Origin: Kribbella italica
Lineage (GTDB): Bacteria; Actinomycetota; Actinomycetes; Propionibacteriales; Kribbellaceae
Length of the DNA stretch: 64,000 nucleotides
Direction: 5' to 3'
NCBI RefSeq assembly: GCF_014205135.1
Contig: NZ_JACHMY010000001.1
Location: 8,246,001-8,310,000, forward strand
Positions 24,461 to 32,875 of this stretch are shown piece by piece (within the stretch, counting starts at the first letter, position 1; the number at the start of each line of letters is the position of its first letter). Under the pieces are notes generated by a model. The model saw only the letters and a program-made list of their open reading frames with translations. It had not been told where the DNA came from and did not search any database. The translations under genes were made by a program, and so were the position numbers.

Positions 24461-25184
24461 CGTCACGGTGTGGGGCGAGAACGTCCACGACCAGCGCGAT
24501 CCGTCGGTCCAGAAGGTCTACCCCGACACGATGCACGAGACGATCGCCGCGGCCGTGCGCGCGCAGCTCGGCGACGACGTCACCGTCCGGACCGCCTGGC
24601 TGCAGCAGGAGGAGCACGGCCTGACCGAGGAGGTGCTCGCCGACACCGACGTGCTCACCTGGTGGGGTCACGCCGCGCACGGCGACGTCGACGACGCGAT
24701 CGTCGACCGGGTCCAGCAGCACGTGCTGTCCGGGATGGGCCTGATCGCGCTGCACTCGGCGCACTTCTCGAAGATCTTCATCAAGCTGATGGGGACGACC
24801 TGCTCGCTGGACTGGCGCTCCGAGAACGACCGCGAGTTGCTCTGGACCGTCGCCGCCGGGCACCCGATCGCGCAGGGGGTCCCGCACCCGCTGGTCATCG
24901 AGCGCGAGGAGATGTACGGCGAACTGTTCGACATCCCGCAGCCGGACGAGTTGGTGTTCGTCAGCTCGTTCTCCGGCGGCGAGGTGTTCCGCTCCGGCTG
25001 CTGCTACCGCCGCGGCCAGGGCCGGGTCTTCTACTTCCGCCCTGGCGACCAGGAGTACCCGACGTACCACCAGCCGGGAGTCCAGACGATCCTCGGCAAC
25101 GCAGTCCGCTGGGCCGCCCCGACCAGCCCTCGCCAGCTGCCCACGGTGCACCACCGCAAGACCCCCGGCTGGTTCGAGAACTGA
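24453..25184 (+). CDS. ThuA-domain (trehalose-utilisation type) protein
   Basis: This 243-residue protein has the class I glutamine-amidotransferase-like ThuA fold: VTVWGENVHDQRDPSVQKVYP, DVLTWWGHAAHGDVDD, GMGLIALHSAHFSKIF, and GRVFYFRPGDQEYPTYHQPGV. ThuA in rhizobia takes part in trehalose/sucrose-derived 3-keto sugar metabolism with a Gfo/Idh partner, so these two genes probably act together on a 3-keto-glycoside or related sugar. Translation is coupled to the preceding gene. The pair is not part of the conserved whiB-manB order and looks inserted. Confidence 0.87.
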   Translation: MVNVTVWGENVHDQRDPSVQKVYPDTMHETIAAAVRAQLGDDVTVRTAWLQQEEHGLTEEVLADTDVLTWWGHAAHGDVDDAIVDRVQQHVLSGMGLIALHSAHFSKIFIKLMGTTCSLDWRSENDRELLWTVAAGHPIAQGVPHPLVIEREEMYGELFDIPQPDELVFVSSFSGGEVFRSGCCYRRGQGRVFYFRPGDQEYPTYHQPGVQTILGNAVRWAAPTSPRQLPTVHHRKTPGWFEN

Positions 25185-25187
25185 CTT

Positions 25188-25355
25188 AGGGGGTGTCTGG
25201 CAGCTCCCCGCCTACTGCGCGGCACTCGGCACGGCACCTCGCCGCACTGGAGCAAAGGGCACGATGCTGCGCATCGCCACCCTTCACTCCAGCACGCCGA
25301 GCTACCGCGCCGAGCACCTGCTCGCTACGGCGCGGAGCTGCCAGACACCCCCTAG
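25188..25355. mobile_element. MITE-like palindromic element (168 bp)
   Basis: Perfect 21-base terminal inverted repeats lie at 25188-25208 and 25335-25355; the left one begins TAGGGGGTGTCTGGCAGCTC. The bases between them continue as an imperfect inverted repeat to a central palindrome (CGATGCTGCGCATCG region, about 25264-25278), so the whole element can fold on itself. It has no coding capacity. It lies three bases after the ThuA stop. The outermost TA of each end may be a TA target duplication, as produced by IS630/mariner-type transposases. Parent element not present in the window. Confidence 0.7.
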
Positions 25356-25414
25356 TCCACAGCCTGGGCGTGCCTGGTGAGCAGGGCACGCCCAGGGCCG
25401 GATAGGGTCCGCTC

Positions 25415-26803
25415 ATGGTTGACGTAGCTGCCATCTTCAAGGCGTACGACGTACGCGGGGTCGTCCCCGACCAGTTCGACGAGGCGGTGGCCCGGGCGAC
25501 CGGTGCCGCGTTCGTCGAGGTGCTGGACGTGCTCGCCGGTCCCGGGGCGGTCGTGATCGGCTACGACATGCGTCCCTCGAGCCCGGCGCTGGCGGCCGCG
25601 TTCGCCGAGGGCGCGGCCAGTACCGGGGTCGACGTGATCGACATCGGCCTGGCCTCGACCGACATGCTGTACTTCGCGTCCGGGCGGCTCCAGCTGCCCG
25701 GCGCCATGTTCACCGCCAGCCACAACCCGGCCAAGTACAACGGGATCAAGATGTGCCGGTCCGGCGCCTCGCCGGTCGGCGCGGAGTCCGGGCTGCGCGA
25801 CATCGCGGACCTGGTCGCCAAGACCGTCGACGAGCCGATCCCGAGCGTCCCGGCACCCGGCAAGGTGACCCGCAAGAACCTGCTGACGGCGTACGCCGAT
25901 CATCTGAACGACCTCGTCGACCTGACGGGCATCCGGCCGCTGAAGGTCGTCGTCGACGCCGGCAACGGGATGGGCGGGCACACCGTGCCGGCCGTCTTCG
26001 CCACCGGCCCGGTCGAGATCGTGCCGCTGTACTTCGAGCTCGACGGCAACTTCCCGAACCACGAGGCCAACCCGCTCGACCCGAAGAACCTGGTCGACCT
26101 GCAGGCCAAGGTCGTCGAGGCCGGCGCCGACCTCGGGCTCGCCTTCGACGGCGACGCCGACCGCTGCTTCGTCATCGACGAGCGGGGCCTGCCGATCTCG
26201 CCGAGCGCGGTCACCGGCGCGGTCGCCGTACGGGAGCTGGCCAAGCACCCCGGCTCCGCGGTGATCCACAACCTGATCACCTCCAAGGCGGTGCCGGAGC
26301 TGATCGCCGAGCACGGCGGGACGCCGGTCCGGGCGCGGGTCGGGCACTCGTTCATCAAGCAGCAGATGGCCGAGACCGACGCCGTCTTCGGGGGCGAGCA
26401 CTCGGCGCACTACTACTTCCGCGACTTCTGGCGCGCGGACACCGGCATGCTGGCCGCGCTGCACGTGCTGGCCGCGCTAGGTGAGCAGGACAAGCCGGCC
26501 AGCGAGCTGTTCGCGGAGTACGAGCGGTACGTCGCGTCCGGCGAGATCAACAGCCGGGTCGAGAACGCGGCCGCCACGGTCGCCGCGATCGAGGACACCT
26601 ACGGCGGCCGGGACGGGACTACCGTTGACCATCTGGACGGTCTGACGGTGGACGCGGGACAGTGGTGGTTCAACGTCCGCGCGTCCAACACCGAGCCGCT
26701 GCTGCGGCTGAATGTCGAGGCCGGGGACGCCGCCACCATGGAGCGTGTCCGGGACGAAGTACTGGCCCTGATCACCGGTGCACCGGTGGAGGAGAAGAAC
26801 TGA
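25415..26803 (+). CDS. manB: Phosphomannomutase (possibly phosphomannomutase/phosphoglucomutase)
   Basis: This enzyme interconverts mannose-6-phosphate and mannose-1-phosphate, the middle step to GDP-mannose. It has 462 residues. The phosphorylated serine is Ser102 in MFTASHNPAKYNG. The metal-binding loop is D245-G-D247-A-D249-R, the sugar specificity loop is GGEHSAHYYFRDF, and the phosphate-binding end is VRASNTEPLLRLNVEA. ATG at 25415 gives the family's natural start KAYDVRGVVPDQ. It heads a tightly packed operon with the Trm112-like, SIS-domain and manA genes. Confidence 0.93.
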   Translation: MVDVAAIFKAYDVRGVVPDQFDEAVARATGAAFVEVLDVLAGPGAVVIGYDMRPSSPALAAAFAEGAASTGVDVIDIGLASTDMLYFASGRLQLPGAMFTASHNPAKYNGIKMCRSGASPVGAESGLRDIADLVAKTVDEPIPSVPAPGKVTRKNLLTAYADHLNDLVDLTGIRPLKVVVDAGNGMGGHTVPAVFATGPVEIVPLYFELDGNFPNHEANPLDPKNLVDLQAKVVEAGADLGLAFDGDADRCFVIDERGLPISPSAVTGAVAVRELAKHPGSAVIHNLITSKAVPELIAEHGGTPVRARVGHSFIKQQMAETDAVFGGEHSAHYYFRDFWRADTGMLAALHVLAALGEQDKPASELFAEYERYVASGEINSRVENAAATVAAIEDTYGGRDGTTVDHLDGLTVDAGQWWFNVRASNTEPLLRLNVEAGDAATMERVRDEVLALITGAPVEEKN

Positions 26804-27009
26804 TGGCTGCGCCCAAGATGAACCTGGACCCCGATCTGCTCAGCATACTGGTCTGTCCGAAGTGCCGTTCCGAGTTCCGCGTGGACGACGAGGCGAACGA
26901 GCTGATCTGCACCAACGCCGGCTGCGCGCTGGCCTACCCGGTGCGCGACGACATTCCCGTGCTGCTGATCGACGAAGCCCGTGAGACCAAAGAGGCCGAA
27001 ACCCACTGA
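26803..27009 (+). CDS. Trm112-like zinc-ribbon protein
   Basis: This 68-residue protein has a UPF0434/Trm112 domain: LLSILVCPKCRSEFRVD and LICTNAGCALAYPVRDDIPVLL, giving four zinc-ligand cysteines. Members act as small activating partners of methyltransferases in other organisms; in actinomycetes the gene is fixed between manB and the SIS gene. Its ATG shares one base with the manB stop and its own stop shares one base with the next ATG, so all three are translated together. Confidence 0.9.
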   Translation: MAAPKMNLDPDLLSILVCPKCRSEFRVDDEANELICTNAGCALAYPVRDDIPVLLIDEARETKEAETH

Positions 27010-28085
27010 TGAGCTCCTTCGACGACTCGCGGCTGGACGATCCTGCCGCCCTCGAGGCGACCGACCACCTGCTGCGTCGGCTCGCCGGTGCCGGAGCCCG
27101 CGTCCGGGCCGAGATCGACGCCGCCGAGGAGGTGCTGTCGAAGCTCGACTCCGACGGCTTCCGCCCGCGCGCGATCGTCGCGGCCGGCCGGGACGCCCGC
27201 CTGGTGCGTGCGGTGCTCGAGCCGGTCTGCCCGGTGCCGTTCGTGGCGTGGCCCGGCCCTGGCCTTCCGGGCTGGACCGGTCCGCTCGACCTGGTGATCG
27301 TGCTCGGCGGCACTGCCGCTGACCAGGAGGCCATGTCCGCCGCGTCCGAGGCCGTACGACGCGGCAGCGGGCTGATGGTCGCCTGCCCGGCGGACTCGCC
27401 GATCGCCCAGGCCTCAGCCGGCTCGCGGCACGCGATCCGCCTGCCGTCGCAGTCCGACGACCAGCTGGCCGCGGCGGTCGCCGTACTGCAGGGCCTGCAC
27501 CAGATGGAGCTCGGCCCGGTCGTCGACGCCAAGGCCGTCGCGACGCTGCTCGACGACGTCGCGATCGAGTGCTCGCCGAACAACGACGTCGCGTCGAACC
27601 CGGCCAAGGACCTGTCGCTGATGCTGGCCGACGCGATGCCGCTGGTCTGGGGCGGATCCGTTCTCGCCGCCCGTGCCGCGCGTCGTGTCGTCGAGGCGCT
27701 CCGGCTGGCCAGTGGCCGTCCGGCGCTCGCCGCCGACGCCGGGCACCTGCTGCCCGTGCTGAACCAGCCGCCGCGTGACCTGTTCGCCGACCCGTTCGAC
27801 CAGCCGGACGACCTGCGCCCCGGCCTGGTCATCCTGGACGACGGCGTCGACGACCCCGGTGTGACCGAGCACCGCCGCCAGCTCGAGGAGAAGGCGGAGC
27901 GCAACGACGTCCGCGTGCACGTGGTCACCCAGGCCAGCGGCACGGACATCGCGCGGTACGCGGCGCTGACCCAGCACGGCCGGTACGCCGCGGCGTACCT
28001 GGGCATCGGTCTGGGCCGGTACGGGACCGAAGCGACCGAGACCCCGATCGTCCCGGGCAACCCGGCCGTCGACCCGGCCTGGTGA
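27009..28085 (+). CDS. SIS-domain sugar-phosphate isomerase-like (TobH-type) protein
   Basis: This 358-residue protein is related to bifunctional phosphoglucose/phosphomannose isomerases. It is the actinobacterial TobH-like protein that is always found between Trm112 and manA. Readable parts include GFRPRAIVAAGRDARLVRAVL, the SIS-type LDLVIVLGGTAADQEAM, and LVWGGSVLAARAARRVVEALR. The classical catalytic residues are not all evident to me, so isomerase activity is uncertain. ATG at 27009 overlaps the preceding stop. Confidence 0.85.
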   Translation: MSSFDDSRLDDPAALEATDHLLRRLAGAGARVRAEIDAAEEVLSKLDSDGFRPRAIVAAGRDARLVRAVLEPVCPVPFVAWPGPGLPGWTGPLDLVIVLGGTAADQEAMSAASEAVRRGSGLMVACPADSPIAQASAGSRHAIRLPSQSDDQLAAAVAVLQGLHQMELGPVVDAKAVATLLDDVAIECSPNNDVASNPAKDLSLMLADAMPLVWGGSVLAARAARRVVEALRLASGRPALAADAGHLLPVLNQPPRDLFADPFDQPDDLRPGLVILDDGVDDPGVTEHRRQLEEKAERNDVRVHVVTQASGTDIARYAALTQHGRYAAAYLGIGLGRYGTEATETPIVPGNPAVDPAW

Positions 28086-28228
28086 GTGACGGCCATGGAT
28101 TCGGTCTGCAGTTCCTGCCGGCTCGACCGGCGACATCCGGTCGACCGGCGGCGGTCGGGTGATGGGCCGGCGGTCCGTGGCGGCGGCCGGCGTTCGGGGC
28201 ACGGGTTGGCGAGGGCTTGGGTGACGGC

Positions 28229-29533
28229 GTGGTAGTTCGACTGACCAACACGATCCGCGACTACGCGTGGGGATCGCCGACCGCGATCCCGGCGCTGCTC
28301 GGGGTCTCGCCGGACGGCAAGCCGCAGGCCGAGCTGTGGATGGGCGCGCACGAGTCGGCGCCGTCGGTGCTGCCGTCGGGAGACTCGCTGTACGACCTGG
28401 TGTCGGCGGCGCCGTCCGAGGTCCTGGGCGCGAAGACGGCCGAGCAGTTCGACGGCCGTTTCCCCTTCCTGGCCAAGATCCTGGCCGCCGCGCAGCCGTT
28501 GTCGATCCAGGCGCACCCGTCGCCCGAGCAGGCCGTCGACGGGTACCGGCGCGACGAGGAGGCGGGCATCCCGCGGGACGCGGGCGACCGCAACTACAAG
28601 GACTCCTGGCCGAAGCCGGAGATCCTGATCGCGCTCGAGCCGTTCGACGCGCTGGTCGGCTTCCGGCCGCTGGACCGGACGGTCGCGTTGCTCGAAGCGC
28701 TCGACCCCAAGGGTCTCGAGGAGTTGACCGCGGCGCTGCGCGACGGCAAGCTGCGCGAGGCCTTCACCGAGTTCATGAGCAGCGACCGGGACGCGATCCG
28801 TCCGCTGGTTGCCGCGCTCGGCGAGGCCTGCGACCGGTACGTCGCAGCCAACCGATCGTCCGCCCCCGCCACGGCCACCGGCTCCGCCCCCGCCACGGCC
28901 ACGGGCTCCGCCGCCGCCACCGGCTCGACCCCCGCCACGGCCACCGGCTCCGCCGCCGCCACCGGCTCCTCCGGTGGCGGGGAGTTCTTCGTCGAGGCGG
29001 AGACGCTGGCCCGGCTTGCCCTGGACTTCCCCGATGATCCTGGGGTGCTCGCCGCCCTGCTGCTCAATCGGGTGCGGTTGGAGCGCTTCGAGTCGGTGTA
29101 CCTGCCGGCGGGGAACGTGCACGCCTACCTGCGCGGGACCGGCTTCGAGGTGATGGCCAACTCGGACAACGTGCTCCGGGGCGGCCTGACCAGCAAGCAC
29201 GTCGACGTCGCGGAGCTGGTCTCGGTGATCGACTTCGAGCCGCTGGCCGACCCGCTGTTGCAGGGGGTCTCCGTCGCGCCCGGCGTGACGGCGTACGAGA
29301 CCGGCAGCCCGTACTTCGCCGTACGGCGGGTGGACCTTACCGGCGACGCTGTCGTCGTACCGGCCGAAGGGGCGCGGATCGTCGCGGTGGTGGACGGTGA
29401 GGTCACGGTGGGTGCCGAGGGCACCGACGAGACCGAAGCGTTGTCCGGTGGTCAGTCGGCGTTCCTCGCAGGACCCGAGGGACCCTGTAGCCTGCGTGGT
29501 TCCGGCACGGCGTTCGTCGTGTCCGCTCGCTGA
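28229..29533 (+). CDS. manA: Mannose-6-phosphate isomerase, class I, with repeat insertion
   Basis: This enzyme converts fructose-6-phosphate to mannose-6-phosphate. It has 434 residues and starts VVVRLTNTIRDYAWGS. Zinc-site motifs are visible in LSIQAHPSPEQA and in PKPEILIALEPFDAL. The family core YLPAGNVHAYLRGTGFEVMANSDNVLRGGLTSKHVDV is intact. Between helical and catalytic parts lies a low-complexity insert made of ATATGSAPATATGS-type units (about residues 212-250) encoded by a 24-base tandem repeat. GTG at 28229 is my preferred start; the ribosome site is weak. It closes the manB-Trm112-SIS-manA group. Confidence 0.9.
   Translation: MVVRLTNTIRDYAWGSPTAIPALLGVSPDGKPQAELWMGAHESAPSVLPSGDSLYDLVSAAPSEVLGAKTAEQFDGRFPFLAKILAAAQPLSIQAHPSPEQAVDGYRRDEEAGIPRDAGDRNYKDSWPKPEILIALEPFDALVGFRPLDRTVALLEALDPKGLEELTAALRDGKLREAFTEFMSSDRDAIRPLVAALGEACDRYVAANRSSAPATATGSAPATATGSAAATGSTPATATGSAAATGSSGGGEFFVEAETLARLALDFPDDPGVLAALLLNRVRLERFESVYLPAGNVHAYLRGTGFEVMANSDNVLRGGLTSKHVDVAELVSVIDFEPLADPLLQGVSVAPGVTAYETGSPYFAVRRVDLTGDAVVVPAEGARIVAVVDGEVTVGAEGTDETEALSGGQSAFLAGPEGPCSLRGSGTAFVVSAR
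28862..28976 (+). repeat. In-frame 24-base tandem repeat inside manA
   Basis: Units close to CCCGCCACGGCCACCGGCTC recur about four to five times with partial deletions, encoding alternating Ala/Thr/Gly/Ser residues. All length changes are multiples of three, so the reading frame is kept. This is typical of slippage-prone linkers. Confidence 0.75.
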
Positions 29534-29572
29534 CTTTTCTAGCCCCCCTGAATTGCTGGAGGACTGACCGAC

Positions 29573-30532
29573 ATGGCTGGTGACGGTAACAAGGCCGTCG
29601 TCGCGGCACTGCTGGCGAACACCGGAATCGCGATCACCAAGTTCGCCGCCTGGGGCCTGACCCAGTCGGCCTCGATGCTGGCCGAGGCGATCCACTCGCT
29701 CGCCGACGCCGGCAACCAGGTGCTGCTGCTGGTCGGCGCCAAGCGGGCCAAGCGCCAGGCCGACGAGCTGCACCAGTTCGGCTTCGGCCGGGAACGCTAC
29801 GTGTACTCGTTCATCGTGGCGATCGTGCTGTTCAGCGTCGGCGGGTTGTTCGCGCTGTACGAGGGCTACCACAAGATCCACGACCCGCACGGGATCGACA
29901 ACTGGAAGTGGGTCCCGGTCGTCGTGCTGGTGGCCGCGATCATCATGGAGTCGTTCTCGTTCCGGACCGCGATCGTCGAGGCGAACAAGGTCCGCGGGCA
30001 CGTGTCGTGGTCCCGGTTCATCCGCAACGCGCGGTCCCCGGAGCTGCCGGTGATCCTGCTCGAGGACTTCGCCGCGCTGACCGGCCTGGTGCTGGCGCTG
30101 ATCGGCGTCGTCCTGACCCTTGCCACCGGCAACGGTGTGTTCGACGGCGCGGGCTCGATGGCGATCGGCGTCCTGCTGGTCGTGGTCGCGATCTTCCTGG
30201 CGATCGAGATGAAGTCCCTGCTGCTCGGCGAGTCCGCGACCCGCGAGGCGCAGCAGAAGATCATCGCCGCGATCGAGAACGTCCCCGGCGTCCAGAAGCT
30301 GATCCACATCAAGACGCTGCACCTGGGCCCCGAAGAGGTCCTGGTCGCGGCCAAGGTCGCCGTCGAGTCCGGCGCCGACGCTGCGGCCGTCGCCGCGATG
30401 ATCAACGCCGCCGAGGCCGCCGTCCGCGAGGCCGAGCCGATGTCGCAGCACATCTACCTGGAGCCGGACATCTACGTCGAGGGCTACGTCCGGGAAGAAC
30501 GCCCGGCAGCGCCGGGGGCACCTTCGCACTGA
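29573..30532 (+). CDS. Cation diffusion facilitator (CDF) family metal transporter
   Basis: This 319-residue protein has a six-helix membrane domain and a C-terminal cytoplasmic domain. Family markers are the SMLAEAIHSLADAGNQVLLL segment, holding the transmembrane metal site residues (His and Asp spaced by three), and LLEDFAALTGLVLALIGVVLT in helix five. The C-terminal fold includes KTLHLGPEEVLVAAKVAVES. It exports Zn2+, Fe2+ or Mn2+ in exchange for protons; the metal cannot be told. It follows manA by 39 bases and is conserved at this position in actinomycetes. Confidence 0.9.
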   Translation: MAGDGNKAVVAALLANTGIAITKFAAWGLTQSASMLAEAIHSLADAGNQVLLLVGAKRAKRQADELHQFGFGRERYVYSFIVAIVLFSVGGLFALYEGYHKIHDPHGIDNWKWVPVVVLVAAIIMESFSFRTAIVEANKVRGHVSWSRFIRNARSPELPVILLEDFAALTGLVLALIGVVLTLATGNGVFDGAGSMAIGVLLVVVAIFLAIEMKSLLLGESATREAQQKIIAAIENVPGVQKLIHIKTLHLGPEEVLVAAKVAVESGADAAAVAAMINAAEAAVREAEPMSQHIYLEPDIYVEGYVREERPAAPGAPSH

Positions 30533-30541
30533 GCACGAACA

Positions 30542-30578
30542 ACAGAACCGCCGGTCGCCCAGCGACCGGCGGTTCTGT
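30542..30578. terminator. Strong bidirectional hairpin between the CDF and MerR genes
   Basis: CAGAACCGCCGGTCGC at 30543-30558 pairs perfectly with 30562-30577 across a three-base loop, and one more A-T pair extends the stem to 17. It sits directly after the CDF stop and faces the convergent MerR gene. No long U-tract follows. Confidence 0.8.
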
Positions 30579-30672
30579 CGTTGAAGGCGGGAACCGCGGG
30601 ACGGGCTCGGCTACCTGTATCTGCAGTCGACGCGGCCGGCGCCGCTGGCCGCGCTATGTGTGGGGTGGGAGT

Positions 30673-30751
30673 GCGGACGTCGGCGGGGCCTGGCGGCGGG
30701 AGCCACGTTTCCTGGTGAGGGCGGGGGAGCGGACGTCGGTGGGGCCTGGCG
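30673..30751. repeat. Short direct repeat between the CDF and MerR genes
   Basis: The 23-base stretch starting GCGGACGTCGG at 30673-30695 recurs with one mismatch at 30729-30751 (both end GGGGCCTGGCG). It lies in non-coding DNA of unknown role. Confidence 0.6.
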
Positions 30752-30783
30752 CTTCGGGCCGTGCTGCCCCTCCCTTTTCCCGG

Positions 30784-31152
30784 TCAGCGGGGGCGGTGGG
30801 CTGGGGGTGGGAGAACACCCGATCGGCCGAGCCAGCGGAGGGCTCGTTCGCGGTCGATCTCGGCGGGGCTCGGGGGTGTGGTGAGGCGGCCGGTGCGGTA
30901 GCCGAGGTTGCGGAGGTCGGCGGCGACCGACGGTTCGGCCAGCGCCTTCAGGGCGAAGGCGAGGGCGGCCGGCGTCACGTCGTACCGGTGTTCGAGCTCG
31001 AGGGCGAGCTTGACGGCGGCGAGGTCGCGGTCGTCGTACTGGCGCTGGGCCGTTCGGCTGGTGCGGGTCCGCGGGAGCAGGCCGAGGGTCTCGCGGTAGC
31101 GCAGCATCCGCGCGGTGGTGCCCAGCAGTTTGGCGGCCTCGGTGATGCGCAT
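30784..31152 (-). CDS. MerR-family transcriptional regulator
   Basis: This 122-residue protein has an N-terminal winged-helix MerR domain: MRITEAAKLLGTTARMLRYRETLGLLPRTRTSRTAQRQYDDRDL. A helix (VKLALELEHRYDVTPAALAFALKAL) and a short tail rich in Pro and Arg follow. No metal-binding cysteines are present, so it is not a metal sensor of the classic kind. It is divergent from ahcY with 136 bases between, and an inverted repeat lies just before its start codon. Confidence 0.87.
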   Translation of the reverse strand: MRITEAAKLLGTTARMLRYRETLGLLPRTRTSRTAQRQYDDRDLAAVKLALELEHRYDVTPAALAFALKALAEPSVAADLRNLGYRTGRLTTPPSPAEIDRERALRWLGRSGVLPPPAHRPR

Positions 31153-31161
31153 GGCGACATC

Positions 31162-31178
31162 TTGACATTTAGCTGTCA
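31162..31178. promoter_or_regulatory. Candidate MerR operator/promoter element
   Basis: TTGACATTTAGCTGTCA contains the inverted repeat TGACA-N6-TGTCA and a good -35 hexamer (TTGACA at 31162-31167 on the plus strand). It sits ten bases before the merR start and 110 bases before ahcY. The MerR protein may use it to regulate itself or ahcY; this is inference. Confidence 0.45.
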
Positions 31179-31288
31179 GGAACGCCTACCCGGTAGGTCA
31201 CACAGGGTCGCCTTACCGCTAGCCTCATCGGCGAAGCCTTCACCAATCGACACTTCACCAACCGACACCCTCAGGGAGCGGCAACCGT

Positions 31289-32725
<1,437 letters not shown>

Positions 32726-32754
32726 GTTCCTTCAGTACGCCGTACAGGTTGATC

Positions 32755-32790
32755 GCGAGGCGCCTCACCCACTCGGGTGAGGCGCCTCGC
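32755..32790 (+). terminator. Terminator after ahcY
   Basis: A perfect 16-bp stem: GCGAGGCGCCTCACCC (32755-32770) pairs with 32775-32790 across loop ACTC, followed by GCCGTCTTG. It lies 29 bases after the ahcY stop. Confidence 0.8.
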
Positions 32791-32875
32791 GCCGTCTTGC
32801 CTGTGGACGGTTGGTTCGCGGGGGACCCGGTCGGGCTGGCAAGGTATGGCGGACCGGGTGAGAGGAGGACCGCTG

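Noticed and set aside
26803..28085. manB-Trm112-SIS junctions as possible frameshifts
   Set aside because: The one-base stop/start overlaps are normal coupled translation, and each protein is full length.
26840..30529. A minus-strand open frame of over 1200 codons opposite Trm112, SIS, manA and CDF genes
   Set aside because: It lies antisense to well-recognised genes and its translation is Arg/Gly/Asp-rich without domains. Long antisense frames are expected at this GC content.
31179..31288. Possible S-adenosylhomocysteine riboswitch before ahcY
   Set aside because: The leader is short and I could not find the conserved core sequences or pairing of that riboswitch.
32777..32875. An upstream extension of the kinase by 33 codons
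   Set aside because: It would begin inside the ahcY terminator. GTG 32876 has an ideal AGGAGG site and begins directly before the kinase domain.
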